DNA of 64,000 nucleotides from Limanda limanda (lineage: Eukaryota; Chordata; Actinopteri; Pleuronectiformes; Pleuronectidae): positions 22,290,118 through 22,354,117 of the forward strand of contig NC_083639.1 in the NCBI RefSeq assembly GCF_963576545.1. Reading direction: 5' to 3'. The notes below the pieces were generated by a model, which did no database searches, had not been told where the DNA came from, and worked only from the letters and a program-made list of their open reading frames with translations. The stretch's first letter is position 1. Each line of letters begins with the position of its first letter. The position numbers and the translations under genes are program-made. Shown in pieces: positions 11,481 to 22,800 of the stretch.

Positions 11481-12931
11481 AACACAAGGAACCCTCCTCA
11501 ATCGGCAGATGAAGGTGAAAACAGCTAACTGTGTATTAACTGTAAATAATGACGTACAGTGACATTTACAAAAACACATTTTAGGGAGGGGACATTAAGG
11601 TAAAAACTGACAACAAATACATTATAACAAGTACCCTCAGTTACAGTCAGTCATGCAAAAAAGAGTTGTAGAAGAAACCATTTTAAGGAGGATTCCACTC
11701 TATGCTCAGTATAGAGGCTGCACTTTGTTTTTGTTTTTTATTGTAACGTGTTATATAGACACCCTATGAGGGAAGGCAACAAACAGTGTGATGTGCCACA
11801 ATTCAACAGAACCACAAACTGTAGCCTCGAAAATGATCATAGAGGTGGGTCATCACCTCTTTGGAAGAGTTTAAATGAAACTTGCTGCATGACTGATGTA
11901 GTCTGCATTAGTTTTGCATTAGCCCATACTCAAACAAATTTTAAAATGGTTGAATGTAGGTAATCAGCAATGTTCAGCACTTTGCCATCAGTGGTTACCA
12001 TTAAATGTACATAGAGTGCAAATACACACATTGTAGTGTGCAGAGGTATTTACAGAAACAGAGGTGATCATTCTCCTGCGGTTTCAGAAGTGGCCACTAG
12101 AGGAAGACATGTTCCAAAAATGGAGTTTATAAAGGACTGAAGGCAGCATCAGCAAGTTCATTAAATACCCATGAATCAAGCTGCCCATCTGTTGTCAAGG
12201 ACAACTCATTCCAATATTGTAAGAGGATATTTTGAGTAATGAAGAAACTTTACGTTGTTCAGCACATTTCTACACAACACACAGTCTTTTGAAGGACTCA
12301 TGGCGTTGTCATCATGAAATTGCTGTTTTTTAAAGCCTGTGGTTTCCTATTCACTTAAAACTGCTATATTCTTGTCATTTGCACATGATGTCACTGGAAA
12401 CCCTCCCTGGCAGTATTGTTGTACAATTGATTTTAGCCAACTCAGTTATGAACTGTCACCAGAATGTTAAATAAAGACTGGCAGGTTTTGTGTGGTGTCT
12501 CCCTCTGAATTGTGTTAACATGTTGACTATATTTGTCACGACTATATTTGTCACGTCCGCTCTGAAGAGCTAGAAAAAAAACATGATTTTAAATGTTTCT
12601 TAAAAATTCAGAGTACTGTACAAACAAACAGCTCTGAACCATTCAAAGGTTCTTCTGAAGCGGTTTCCAGCTGCAGAGTTGACTTTAGGAGGCCGGAGCT
12701 TTTCTCAAAGCGGCACTGAGACATGCTAAAAATATGCCGTGGGAGATATTTCACAAAATCTGGCCAAATAACCGCAAAGGAAAAAATCCCAGTGGTGCTC
12801 TGAAGTGGATTTTTAAAACCAGAATGATATATTACTTTTTGAGCTGCCTTAGTGGTTCAGTCTGACACCAGCTGAGGTTTGATCAGTTACCTGAAGTGAA
12901 TGGAATTGAATTTAACTAAACTGAACTGGGC
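11481..12931. other. gene-free interval
   Basis: No exon, RNA gene or complete element is recognised. A direct duplication of GACTATATTTGTCACG occurs at about 12524 and 12540. Confidence 0.35.
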
Positions 12932-13067
12932 TTCAATTCAATTCAATTCCATTACATTAAATTCAATTCAATTCATTTCAATTCAATTCAATTCAATTCA
13001 ATTCAATTCAATTCAATTCAATTCAATTCAATTCAATTCAATTCAATTCAATTCAATTCAATTCAAT
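12932..13067. repeat. (ATTCA)n pentanucleotide microsatellite
   Basis: A tract of ATTCA units, imperfect at the left (12932-12975) and perfect from about 12977 to 13067. The period of five keeps a reading frame open as a repeating pentapeptide; that frame is not a gene. Confidence 0.95.
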
Positions 13068-13395
13068 AGAGAACGCCACAACAGAAAAATATATGAAAAT
13101 TGAATTTCTGATAACTTTATTGCTCAAATATATATATATATATATATTGTGCAAGCTGCAAACTTGTGTGTGGCACTAAACAGACCTGATTGCATGCAAC
13201 ACCTTATTTCCAGTTTGATACATATATAGCCTATTCAGCATGAATTGCTGATGCTATATTTGTATGATATGATATATTATCAAAATCAAATCTCTCTCAT
13301 TCAAAAATAAAACTTCATGAATTACGAATATATGAATTAGTTTATAGAAAAGTATCAGCTTATTTTCAATTTTACCTTCTATCATGTGCTTTCTG

Positions 13396-13955
13396 TATAC
13401 AGCAAAATCTGTAGTGTTGTTTTTTCAGTGTTAATATTTTTGAGTTAGTGGGTGTTGATTTTGGAGTTGTTTTAACACCACTAGTGTTAAAAAAGCTCTG
13501 CGAGCGTTGTCAATCAAGCGAGTTAAATGTTAACACCTATTACTGAGTTAGATTCACTTCAGGTGGAGTTGATCATAAAATATGGGAGGAGCTTCACCAC
13601 AAATCTCTGCACCCAATGAACCATAACAAAATCCCTCGGCTCTCTTTATCAAGACAGGTGTGAGACTGTAGTGTTAAAAATACACTTTCATGTGTCATAA
13701 AATAACACTATGTATGTTAAAAATTAACTCTCACAGTGAAAGGGAATAACACAATTTAGAGTTAAAGGTGCACTTATGTGGTGTCATAAAATAACACCAA
13801 GGGTGTCAAATATTTATCACTGTTAATGAGTTAAAATATTAACACTTTTCAAAGTGTAATTTTAACTCAGAATCCGTGAGGATTATATAGACTCAGAAAA
13901 AGTGTTAAATTTAACACTCTGTGAGTTGAATTAACACTGCCGATTTTGCTGTGTA
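13396..13955. mobile_element. Terminal-inverted-repeat element rich in TTAACAC heptamers (MITE-like)
   Basis: The left end TATACAGCAAAATCTGTAGT and the right end read in reverse (TACACAGCAAAATCGGCAGT) form inverted repeats of about 20 bp with few mismatches. A TA pair at each edge would fit a Tc1/mariner-type target site, but this is not decisive. The ~560-bp interior holds many copies of AGTGTTAA and its complement TTAACACT in both orientations, so the single strand could fold extensively. No coding capacity is present. It lies about 0.7 kb upstream of the barx1 start codon. Confidence 0.6.
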
Positions 13956-14251
13956 TCATTATTATGATCATCATCATCATCATCATCAGTCTAATGGCCT
14001 ATATTGAAGGGCATGTGAGAATGTCCTGATTTCCTTGCCTTTGCATATAGATGCCTGCAGCAGTTTGCATGTGACCGGAGCTGAGCAGTGAGACAGAAGC
14101 AGACGGACCCTGAGAAGAGGTGGAGCCACCACCGCACTCATAAAAACCCAAAAGCCTTTTCCTCAACTCACTGTCAAGGTGACGCACTCCGCAGCTGACA
14201 GATGAGCTCCGACCTCCGCGGCTCTCCTCTCCTACACACAGAGACACACAC

Positions 14252-14317
<66 letters not shown>

Positions 14318-14629
14318 AAAGCCACTGGGCATGAGCGCAGCCGGGCTAACGGGAGCTTTTGGTCACAGGCTTGTTTCTCCGCTCCAGATTTCCTCTCCAG
14401 AAATAAGTGTGGTCTGAAGTGACGCGTAAAAACCCCGCAGAGGACGCACGGAGCCGCGGGGACTACAGCTACCTGAGGGCCACTTGTTCTTTTTTTGATT
14501 CGTTGGCCTGCTCCAGCACCTGAGGATAACTTGGCTCTCCATCTCCGGACTATAAAACTACAGGGAATATGCCAGCTGGCCTGGGCCACTGAGGGAGCGC
14601 TACTCGTTGAGGCCACGCACAGCCACAAT
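13956..14629 (+). promoter_or_regulatory. barx1 proximal promoter and 5' untranslated region
   Basis: From about 14190 the sequence turns GC- and CpG-rich compared with the AT-rich DNA upstream, and this continues through exon 1. It directly precedes the start codon at 14630. The transcription start cannot be placed: a TATAAAA-like string at about 14550 is only 80 bp from the ATG and may be chance. The frame is open from an upstream ATG at 14495, but the 45 residues it would add do not resemble the known BARX1 N-terminus. Confidence 0.6.
14232..14317. repeat. Compound (GA)n(CA)n microsatellite in the barx1 upstream region
   Basis: CA-rich text, then about 13 GA units (14256-14281), then about 17 CA units ending with CACGCACACGCA. 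It lies some 310 bp upstream of the start codon, within or next to the 5' untranslated region. Confidence 0.9.
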
Positions 14630-14831
14630 ATGCAGCATCATTTGGACATGGGGGCTCACTACTATCCTCCGGACCTCCACGCCGACCACAGGACTCATCG
14701 CTACAGGAGTTTTATGATAGAGGAGATCCTGACCGATCACCCCGAGCACAAGGTGTCGGCTCCGGCCGGGGAGTTCCTCAAGTTCGGGGTCCATGCTCTG
14801 CTGTCCGCCCGGCCTTACCACAACCAGCTGG
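14630..14831 (+). CDS. barx1: barx1 coding exon 1
   Basis: Encodes residues 1-67 and the first base of codon 68, ending ...HNQL. The donor is G|GTAAGA. The exon holds the eh1-like motif and the [14 protein letters not shown] block that is shared with vertebrate Barx proteins. The intron that follows is 1058 bp long. Confidence 0.95.
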
Positions 14832-17800
14832 GTAAGAGGTCACTGGGACTGGATTCGTGTAAAAGTGACTGGAACCAAAATGTAGAACAGATCATTCTTA
14901 CTGATGATATTCATTTTAAAATCAGATAATAAATCACCAGGTTGTGAATTTAACGTTTATCACATGGCGGGCTTGTTTTTGAGACAGAATGATTTGTGGT
15001 AATGAAGCAAAAGCAAGGACACGTCGTGCATTTATCGAACAAGAATATATCTCAGGTAAAAGCAGTTGCATTAATTATTTGAAAAAAATACCCAGCAGCT
15101 AAAAACATCTTAAATGTGCGAGTATTAATACGCCGAGTTTTTAATGTGCGTGGATGCGTAAAGTCTGGACTCTGTTGGTCTCCTGAATAAACCTGAGTAT
15201 TTCCTCTGATTTAAAATCATTAAAATTGACGATATTGTAATAGTCACTATTATTATTTCAGTTTTTTATTTTAGAATTTGTTTTACCTTAAGTGTGTTTA
15301 TATACCTTCAATCTACAGCCATGACCTTGTTCACGGAAGAAAACCACCGCCAATTGTGTGTGTGTGTGCGTGTGTGTGTGTGTGTGTGTGGGTCATTATC
15401 AACTCCTAATTACAGGAGTTTACATGGAGATGAGTTTGGACATGAGCTCCAGTGTGGAACAGGCCTGATTATTGAAGGATAAACCAACCAGGCTCTGATT
15501 TGTTTAATGACGATCATTAAGGATCAGGACATGAGTCCAGCCCAGCTGCACACTGACCCATTTGGATGAAAGTACCATGAATCAAATGTTTAATTTTTAC
15601 TTGATATTAAACGCAAATAACATAAATACTAATAAATAGTGACATCAGGATAATAAGGGGGTATCTTATGAAGTTTTAGACCCCAGTGTTGTTGTTGTGT
15701 AATGTCAGTGTATTCTCACATTTATGATAAAAGCAAATCTGTATTTGATGCCATGCAGTGTTGGTACAGTAGTTTCACTTGGGAGCCCAGAGATTAAGGT
15801 GAATTCCACCTACAACAACACAATGACTGGTGCATATATAACACAACCCTCTCTCCGTGTGTGTCCGTGTTGCCTCTCCCGACCCGCAGTGCTGAAAGCC
15901 GAGCAGACGAGCCTGCTCAAGTTCCCCATGTCCCCGCTGTCCTGCTCGCTGGGCTCGGCGCTCGGCCCCCCGCTGCTGGCCGGGCCTCCGGGCCTGCAGC
16001 TCGGCGCGGCGTCCCACCACCTGCCGCTGGACCTGCACCTCCGCGGGAAGCTGGAGCTCGGAGGCGACGGAGGCAGCAAAGCCAAGAAGGGCCGCCGGAG
16101 CCGCACCGTGTTCACCGAGCTGCAGCTCATGGGCCTGGAGAAGCGCTTCGAGAAGCAGAAGTATCTGTCCACCCCAGATAGGTGCGTGTGTACACTTCTA
16201 TAATACAAGTGAGGATCAGGGCTGTAGAAAATAATAGTTAAAATTACTGTTGTTATTCTTATTATTTAAGTTTTATTATAATTTATTCAGACAATTTGAC
16301 ATGACAATTTGACAAAATGAATAAAAATAAAGCACAAAATTTATGGTATAAATCACCACACTTTATAAGAGATCATACAGACTTCTGTTCCATTGTTTCC
16401 AAAAACTAGATGAGTATCCCTCATTGTTAAAATTAAAAATTAAATCCCGCAGCAGAGCATGAAAGGGGAGGACATTGATAGTCACAAACATGTTGCTCTG
16501 CACACTTGATAATTAAACAATGGCCAAAAGATGCATTATTAAATTCATTATTTAATGTAGTATTTTAATATTTTAATGTTATATATGTTATGAAGTAGAC
16601 TAAGATATTTTATCATGTTTTAAGTTGTGTTTTTTTGGCTATGAAATGTCTATTTTCACCATGTTGTAAACTCACACTCACACACAGGTAAAAAGAAACC
16701 ACCCAGCAGGACATGAGCTCATAGTTTTCAGTGGCAGCTCTGACCCTGATTCCTGTAGCTGTTAATACCCAGCAGCGTCCCTCTATGATTAAATGCTGTG
16801 CTGAATAAAATGTGACAAAATTATTAGAAACAACTGACAGAATTCAATTATTTGCCCAACCAGAGAAAAAAGCCCATGAGGTATTTTTGTTAAAACATAA
16901 CAAGCGATTGGATGACGTGTGAATGCTTTGGATTGTGTTCTCTACAGAATAGACCTCGCCGAGTCTCTGGGTCTCAGTCAGCTGCAGGTGAAAACATGGT
17001 ACCAGAACAGACGCATGAAGTGGAAGAAAATTGTAAGTTAAATTTCTATGTTATTATGATGATGGTGATGATGATGATGATGGTGCTAATGATGATGATG
17101 AGTGTAGTTGTCAACAACAAACAATAGGAATTATTTGCATGGTGTATTATGTCAGCAGATGTTGGTGAAAGATATAGTTCAGTTACATTACCCTGGTGCA
17201 TGAGAGACAAAGCAGATCCGCTGTTGTCTTACCTGTGTTACTCACATCACTACAAGAGGTTTTGCTGGGTTACTAGTGGCAGAAACTTGGACTATGGGCA
17301 GAAAAGATCTCTGGTTCGTCTCTGGTTCGACTCCACGGAGAAACAACAAAAAGACGAACCTGGATTGATCTGCCCAAAAATCCAAGAGGATTCTCCCTAC
17401 CCTGTCTAGTGCCCCTGAGCAAGGTACCTTACTCCCCCAACATCTGCTCCCCGGGCGCCGTACATGGCTGCCCACTGCTCTGTGTGTCTGGCACCAGATG
17501 GGTTAAAAGCAGAGGTTAAATTTCCCTCCTTGCATGAGTGTGCCTGTGCATGTCTGTGCATGTGTTTGGTACAAATAAATAAATGTATCTTAAATCAAAA
17601 AAAGTTCTGTATTAATACCTTTAACCTTGATACACCTCCCCATTTATATTAGACACTGTCTTTTGTTGCCGTGCTACATCTATTGCCCTTGGGTTGTTTA
17701 GTATTTCCTCACTTATATCGAGGATGCAGAACAGAGGATGTCACATCTTGCAAAGCCCTATGCGGCAAACTGTCATTTGTGAATATGGGCTATACAAATT

Positions 17801-18068
17801 CAATTTGATTGATTGATTGAAAAACTCTGTTGGTGTGCTGCATTGCTGATGGGAGGTCAGTTAGTTGTTGAACCTTAACCTAAGTTCACTGCTCATGCAG
17901 GTGCTGCAGGGAGGAGGCCTGGAGTCACCGACCAAACCCAAGGGCCGTCCGAAGAAGAACTCCATCCCGAGCAGCGAGCAGCTCTCCGAGCAGGAGCGAT
18001 CTGCGGCTGACGCTGAGCATCAGTCTGAAGGTTCCAGCTCCCACTTAGACAGCACTCAGGAGGAATGA
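14630..18068 (+). CDS. barx1: barx1, BarH-like homeobox 1 transcription factor (four exons)
   Basis: Exons 14630-14831, 15890-16181, 16948-17032 and 17901-18068 join with phases 1, 2 and 0 into 248 codons plus TGA. Residues 23-36 ([14 protein letters not shown]) form an eh1-like motif, known to recruit Groucho/TLE co-repressors. The homeodomain spans about 135-194, with R139 (position 5), F142 (8), W182 (48), Q184 (50) and N185 (51), the DNA-contacting set of a Q50 class. The tail after it, starting [20 protein letters not shown], is the Barx basic region. Human BARX1 is of similar length (about 254). Known BARX1 proteins act in the nucleus in pharyngeal-arch, tooth and stomach mesenchyme. 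The start codon has A at -3 and gives the N-terminus expected of fish Barx1. All domains are intact, so the gene looks functional. Confidence 0.97.
15355..15391. repeat. (GT)n microsatellite in barx1 intron 1
   Basis: About 18 GT units with one GC interruption, in the middle of intron 1. Confidence 0.9.
15890..16181 (+). CDS. barx1: barx1 coding exon 2
   Basis: Begins after CCGACCCGCAG and ends AG|GTGCGT, phase 1 to phase 2. It encodes residues 68-164 plus two bases of R165: a leucine- and proline-rich linker, the [13 protein letters not shown] block, and homeodomain positions 1-30 including helix 1 and most of helix 2. The exon is very GC- and CpG-rich, so long open frames on the opposite strand and in other frames are expected and are not genes. 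Confidence 0.95.
16948..17032 (+). CDS. barx1: barx1 coding exon 3
   Basis: An 85-bp exon after TGTTCTCTACAG, ending AAAATT|GTAAGT. It completes R165 and encodes residues to I193, covering the end of helix 2 and the recognition helix with the [11 protein letters not shown] signature. An intron after homeodomain position 31 fits the four-exon Barx1 layout as I remember it from human. Confidence 0.95.
17055..17103. repeat. (ATG)n trinucleotide tract in barx1 intron 3
   Basis: Imperfect ATGATG repeats starting about 22 bp after the intron 3 donor. They give rise to a methionine-rich frame that reads out of exon 3 and is not coding. Confidence 0.85.
17263..17594 (+). mobile_element. tRNA-derived SINE in barx1 intron 3
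   Basis: The left end has an A-box-like stretch (GGTTACTAGTGGCAGAAACT) and a perfect B box GGTTCGACTCC at 17324-17334, the two internal RNA polymerase III promoter parts. The centre holds GGGCGCCGTACATGGCTGCC and the tail ends AAATAAATAAATGTATCTT. A second copy in opposite orientation lies at 41546-41863 and agrees over nearly the whole length. The frame that can be translated across both copies is incidental. Insertion is in the same sense as barx1. Confidence 0.75.
17690..17821 (+). mobile_element. Non-LTR retrotransposon 3' tail with TTGA repeat, in intron 3
   Basis: CAGAGGATGTCACATCTTGC, AAAGCCCTATGCGGCAAACT, then TGTGAATATGGGCTATACAA and a GATTGATTGATTGA tail. The same tail, with more upstream sequence, is at 30310-30726. 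It ends about 80 bp before exon 4, so it lies just upstream of the branch-point region. Confidence 0.6.
17901..18068 (+). CDS. barx1: barx1 coding exon 4 (terminal)
   Basis: Begins after GCTCATGCAG and ends at TGA (18066-18068). It encodes residues 194-248: the [20 protein letters not shown] basic segment, an SEQLSEQER stretch and an acidic, serine-rich end. The C-terminal 25 residues are the least conserved part of Barx1, in line with the family. Confidence 0.94.
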   Translation: MLQGGGLESPTKPKGRPKKNSIPSSEQLSEQERSAADAEHQSEGSSSHLDSTQEE

Positions 18069-18430
18069 CCGGGCCTCCGAGCCTGCAGACACTCTTGACT
18101 ATGCAAACCCCTGCGACCTACACTATGCACATTCTGGATGGGACCAGACTTTAATGGCATGGAGACGATTTTTGTGGATGCCCAAAAGACTTTGAATGGC
18201 ACAGCCGAATTTGTGCCAGGCAACACTGACCAGCAGCCATGTGTTTTTGTTATAGCCCGACCATGCATTCCCTCGTGATGAACTTGCTGCTGTAGAGGAG
18301 GGAGCTCAAACCGCTGCAGTAGGTCGACCCTTTTTATTCTAAGGATCCACACTCACTCATCTGTTTTGCATTCCTTTTGTGTAACTGTGCTATGTTTAAT
18401 TATTAAATATATTTTCACTAATGCTCTGCT
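18069..18430 (+). other. barx1 3' untranslated region
   Basis: About 360 bp between the stop codon and the presumed cleavage site. It has no repeat and is of moderate GC content for its first 270 bp, then becomes AT-rich. An antisense frame over 18056-18352 has no recognisable domain. Confidence 0.7.
18402..18407 (+). terminator. Candidate poly(A) signal ATTAAA of barx1
   Basis: ATTAAA, the commonest variant signal, lies 334 bp after the stop codon and is followed within 20 bp by TGCTCTGCTCTGTTT, which would serve as the downstream U/GU-rich element. No better signal precedes it in the 3' untranslated region. Confidence 0.6.
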
Positions 18431-21271
18431 CTGTTTATTATAAAGGACATATAGAGGTTTAATAAGCTTTTAGTGTAGTGTGTATAGTGCACACAAGGAT
18501 GATGATGATGATAGCTTACAGGCTCATCAGTTACACACTGACATGTTGATGTGCTTCAGGGCCTAATATGGTTACATACCTTTTCAATAAGTAAATGTCT
18601 TGTTGATTCCTGACATCATTTACTGGGTATGAGGTCACAGACTATACACGTGCAAAAACAGAAAGATACACACCCATTCGAGTACCGGACATGTTTCTTG
18701 TGTATGAGGAAAATCAGGCAGCCTTTGTGACAAACGTTTGTAAGTGGTTTCCTAATTCAATGCTTTCATTATTTGATGTAGCCGGGGCCACGCGTCTCCT
18801 GTTAAGTTGTGGATTCACACTGGCATCACCGCTCATTTTGTTCTTGTATAAAAGAGAGGAAGTGATGCTGGCTCCCCTGAGGACCTAATGAAAAACAGAG
18901 CAAAGAACCTCACACACTAATTTTACATTTCCCTTAGTTTCACTTTCTTCCATCTGTCTTCATTTCAAATTTCAAAACCTGAATAAACACACGATGTGGG
19001 GAGACGTACTAGTTTTAGTTTTCAAAAATGAACAAAGACAAATATAATTTGGATGCAAGGAAATGTTATTATGACACTTAATATCCATCAGATATTCTGT
19101 TTTAATTTTACCTGAACAGATTTCTTCCTTCTATTCATATCAACAACTTATTAAAGCTGCCGCTACATTGTTATGTAAAATAAGAGTTGGTAGTTTGATC
19201 TTAGAACAGAATATTATTTATTTTTATTTATTTATCTATTCTTTTTTTTTTACAAAGATTTCCTCAGGCACTGCTGATATATAAACAGCAAATTGTAGTC
19301 CATTGCCGACATTATATTTTGCTGCATTTAGAGTGGACAATTATATTTTATGTTATTTTGAAAACATTTACTGACTGAGATGAGACCATGAGACATGAGG
19401 GGCTCCGGGAAAACAGCTGGGGATCTGAAGAACCAGCGAGTTTTTTACAGTAATATTTATAAATATCTGAGAGGCTGACACAACGCCTATTATTAATCAC
19501 CCGTAATTCATTATTAATCAGAATGTGCATCCAGTCCATGACCGAAGAGTATTCATGAGAAACCTGCGGGAGTTTGCTGTTTGTCGCTGTTTGCGGACAG
19601 TCTGAACCTCAGGCTCTATTCTGGTGTAATGAACTATTTTATTATACGTACGTCCTCATCTTCATTGATGCTGAGAGTAAAATTAAGGTTTACTTATCAT
19701 TGCTATTGTCGTTACTTTTTAATTCTATTGTATTTAATTTCTACAGCAAGTCACAGCTGACTCTATCTAAAGCACTTTACTTTATGATAAGGTCGAGACA
19801 ATAGTAAATTATTGAGAAACACAGCAGTTCCCACAGATATTCTTATCGATATTTACTCTACAGCAAGCTGTGCAAAGTGTAAACATCAGTGAGCGTCCGC
19901 AGCCTCCGACACCAGCCTGTAAAACAGCCTGTAAGACAAAGCGCCGGGGCCTCCATCACCACCTCTTATTACAATTCAGTGAGGTGACACTCGGTCATGC
20001 ACGGCAACTTATAACATATTAATAAAAAAAACATACAGGCGTCTGAGAGGTTTCATATTTTTAGTTATCCATGAAGAGAATCGTTGATTTCCGACTGTAT
20101 GAGTTTTTATTTCATGCAGTGTTTTATTTTCTTTAGAGAGTATTTTGATAGCATGTGATTGGACATCCAGTTGTGGCTCTCGTCTTTAAAACACGTAACT
20201 ACCGTGCAACTAAAGTAATAACAGACGTCCGGACTGCTGCTGGAATATTACACTTACAATTAGACTGAAAGCATATTAATATGAATGAATACATGTTAGA
20301 TATAATGTAGCACTCGTCACTGCAGCTTAATAACATGTTGGTTTCACAGTTTGGATATTCTAACTATAAACACATGATAAGTTAACACTGTGTCTCTGTC
20401 TACGTGCTCCTACAGCTTCTTTAGAAGATTCTGTTTCTACAAATACTTTATTACAAGCAGTCTACTAAAACGGGCCAGATGAAATACAGTGATCATTAAT
20501 TAATTATCTTATAAATGAGGCAGGTCAGCAGCTCTGTCAGCTTTAATTTAAATTTGTATAAAACTATACGACTTGCAGCTGACGGTGTAAAAATAGAAAG
20601 TAAAACATATCTGAGGATTTAACTGTTCGTTAGCCTCAAGGACAAATCAACGACTTGGTTTGAGTGAACTCAATTGAAGTGAACTGAATTTTTCGCAGGT
20701 GATTATTAGGCCAATATGTTTTACAAACAATATACAATGTAATCAGCATATATGTCATCATACATACTCCGATTTCATGACATGAGTCAAAACCCGTCAA
20801 ATTATAAATAAATGAAACAAAACAGCAGAGGACATTTTTATAATTTTTACATGAGTGCTGATGTAGAACATTGTCAAACATAATAAATAGTAAAAAAAAA
20901 ATGTTTAAACAATTAAATTACTTTTTAGGTGATGCTTCAAATTATTTCAATAATTAGACTCATATATTTTGACAGGCTTTCGAACCTGAAAGAAATTCAT
21001 TAATAAAGCAAACCTTTCTTTTTATTTTACAAGCAGCCCACTTTATAAACATATATAATAATATTCATTATGATCCACTCCCGAGAAGGTTATGGCTGAA
21101 ATGAAAAATTTAACTGAAGAATTTTTGTTTTTAAAAACCAAAGAATGCATCAGAAATGATTTGAAGTCCAAATAAGAATGGGTAAAAATGACTTGCATTA
21201 CTAGGTAGACTTAATATGCGCTTTATTATCTCTGCTGCGTGAAAAGCAGCTGCAACCTTAAACTGTGAAGA
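18431..21271. other. AT-rich gene-free interval downstream of barx1
   Basis: No coding exon is supported. The longest frames are 60-98 codons, without domains or plausible splice sites. A moderately complex part near 19860-20000 could be regulatory, but nothing specific can be shown. Confidence 0.4.
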
Positions 21272-21272
21272 G

Positions 21273-21338
<66 letters not shown>

Positions 21339-21362
21339 CGTGCGTGTGTGTGTGTGTGTGTG
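21272..21362. repeat. (GT)n microsatellite
   Basis: About 45 GT units with TT and GC interruptions. Confidence 0.95.
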
Positions 21363-21924
21363 AGGACCGAGCAGATCCTTCACTTCAAACAGAGCGTGTT
21401 TTACATTCTACAAATTAAAGATCTCTTTCTCACAGGTTCAAACGAAAAACGCACAATTTGGTTTTGAAACTTCCACCAGTGCACATTATAATTAGATTTT
21501 TTTGTCTGTTTATTTACTTCACTTGTTTCTCCTGTAATATAAAGGCAAGAGCTGCTTTCATCAGTCCAAATGTATTTCTATAATCTGAATGGAATTCTTA
21601 CTATGACGTATGGAATATTCATTTGGATGAAAAAGCTACATATGCAGAATGATTGCCTGGATGAAATAACCACATAAAGCAAATGATGAAACTTTACTTC
21701 ATAATATTTATATTAGCTTCATCTAGTTGAAGTGTGGTGATGCCTCTGAGGCTTCATAAACTCCACCTATTCATTTTGAATGGCTCCTCTCTGTAAATTG
21801 TGGTATCCAGATTCTTTAAATTCCTTCTAATTATCTTTTTTTTTACTCCCAAAGTGCACCTTTCTTTTACTTGGTGGTCTCAGTTTCACCTAAAGATCCA
21901 CATGGACATCTGTTAGTTGAAAAC

Positions 21925-22032
<108 letters not shown>

Positions 22033-22329
22033 ACCATCATCTTCTTCCAAGCAAATAGCTAATCAGTCAATGCTCAGGATGTCAAATTGATGTCAAGGCC
22101 TAATCATATGCAGATTAATGACAGGTTCACCTAAACAACTGAGCTGAGGCTGCAGAGCAATATGCGAGAAAAGCAGCAGCACATGTTAGAAATGCAGTTA
22201 TGACTGTTGTTAATTTGTAATAAGGTAAAAGTGTGGTCCTCCCTTCGCTGCAGAGGGCAGATAAAAAGCTGCAGCAGGCCTGGATGATTCAGGCTCCATC
22301 CACGTGCACCTTCCCTCTCCAGGGCTTTG

Positions 22330-22800
22330 GAACGGCCTGAGTGTTGGACAGCAATGGCTTCCGACATAAATTACAATCAGGAAGGAGAGTCAGTCGCCAG
22401 GAATTTGAACATTCGGAACCACCACACTTGATGCAATTTAATCATTAAGGGGACCCTCTGTGGTGGCATGATAGCGCTGCGGCGCAAGCAATGGGAGGCT
22501 GACCCCAATTTCTGAGAGCGGGTGTTTGTGAAGTCAAAAGGTCTGTGCTTAGACAGAGCCCAGGCCGGGGGTCCGGGGGGCCCCCAGCGTCCGCCCCGGC
22601 CACGCACAGGAGAATTTCTCCACGATTAAAGAGCCCCTGATTAATCCAGCGTATGTGCCAAAACTGCACATGCGGCGTATGATCCCAATTAGACTGAAAC
22701 CCAACTCTGTGCAGGCCCAGCTCCACATTAGCTCCGCCATTCTTCTCTTTGTTTTCACTGGACGCTCCCTGACAACAGGCCTTCTCTTCATCACACTCTT
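22330..22800. promoter_or_regulatory. Candidate conserved noncoding block 1
   Basis: A complex, repeat-free stretch of higher GC content in AT-rich surroundings. It contains TAATCC at 22642 and CAATTAG at 22686, types bound by homeodomain proteins, and a GGGGGCCCCC-like self-complementary string near 22575. Three overlapping minus-strand frames here (22377-22794) share no domain with known proteins, and no splice structure supports them. Regulatory role is inferred from composition and from position downstream of a developmental gene. Confidence 0.3.

Noticed and set aside
12932..13067. LINE tail (TTGAA)n on the minus strand
   Set aside because: The sequence to the right does not contain the GGGCTATACAAAT-type text that precedes such tails, so it is listed only as a microsatellite.
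14495..14629. N-terminal extension of barx1 from an upstream in-frame ATG
   Set aside because: The 45 added residues do not resemble the Barx1 N-terminus, whereas translation from 14630 starts [14 protein letters not shown] as expected for a fish Barx1.
15724..16208. Long open frames over barx1 exon 2 on both strands (87 to 159 codons)
   Set aside because: They run through the intron 1 acceptor or are antisense and alternative-frame shadows of a GC-rich exon. Only the barx1 frame carries the homeodomain.
17263..17334. True tRNA gene at the SINE head
   Set aside because: It has A- and B-box-like motifs, but no cloverleaf with acceptor stem can be drawn, and it continues into a SINE body.
17149..17475. 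Coding exon shared between 17242-17475 (minus) and 41572-41883 (plus)
   Set aside because: The similarity at peptide level comes from two copies of a tRNA-derived SINE with a B box and an A/T-rich tail, not from a protein gene.
22377..22794. Minus-strand gene with proline/glycine-rich product
   Set aside because: Three overlapping frames, none with a domain, splice sites or codon bias that favours it.
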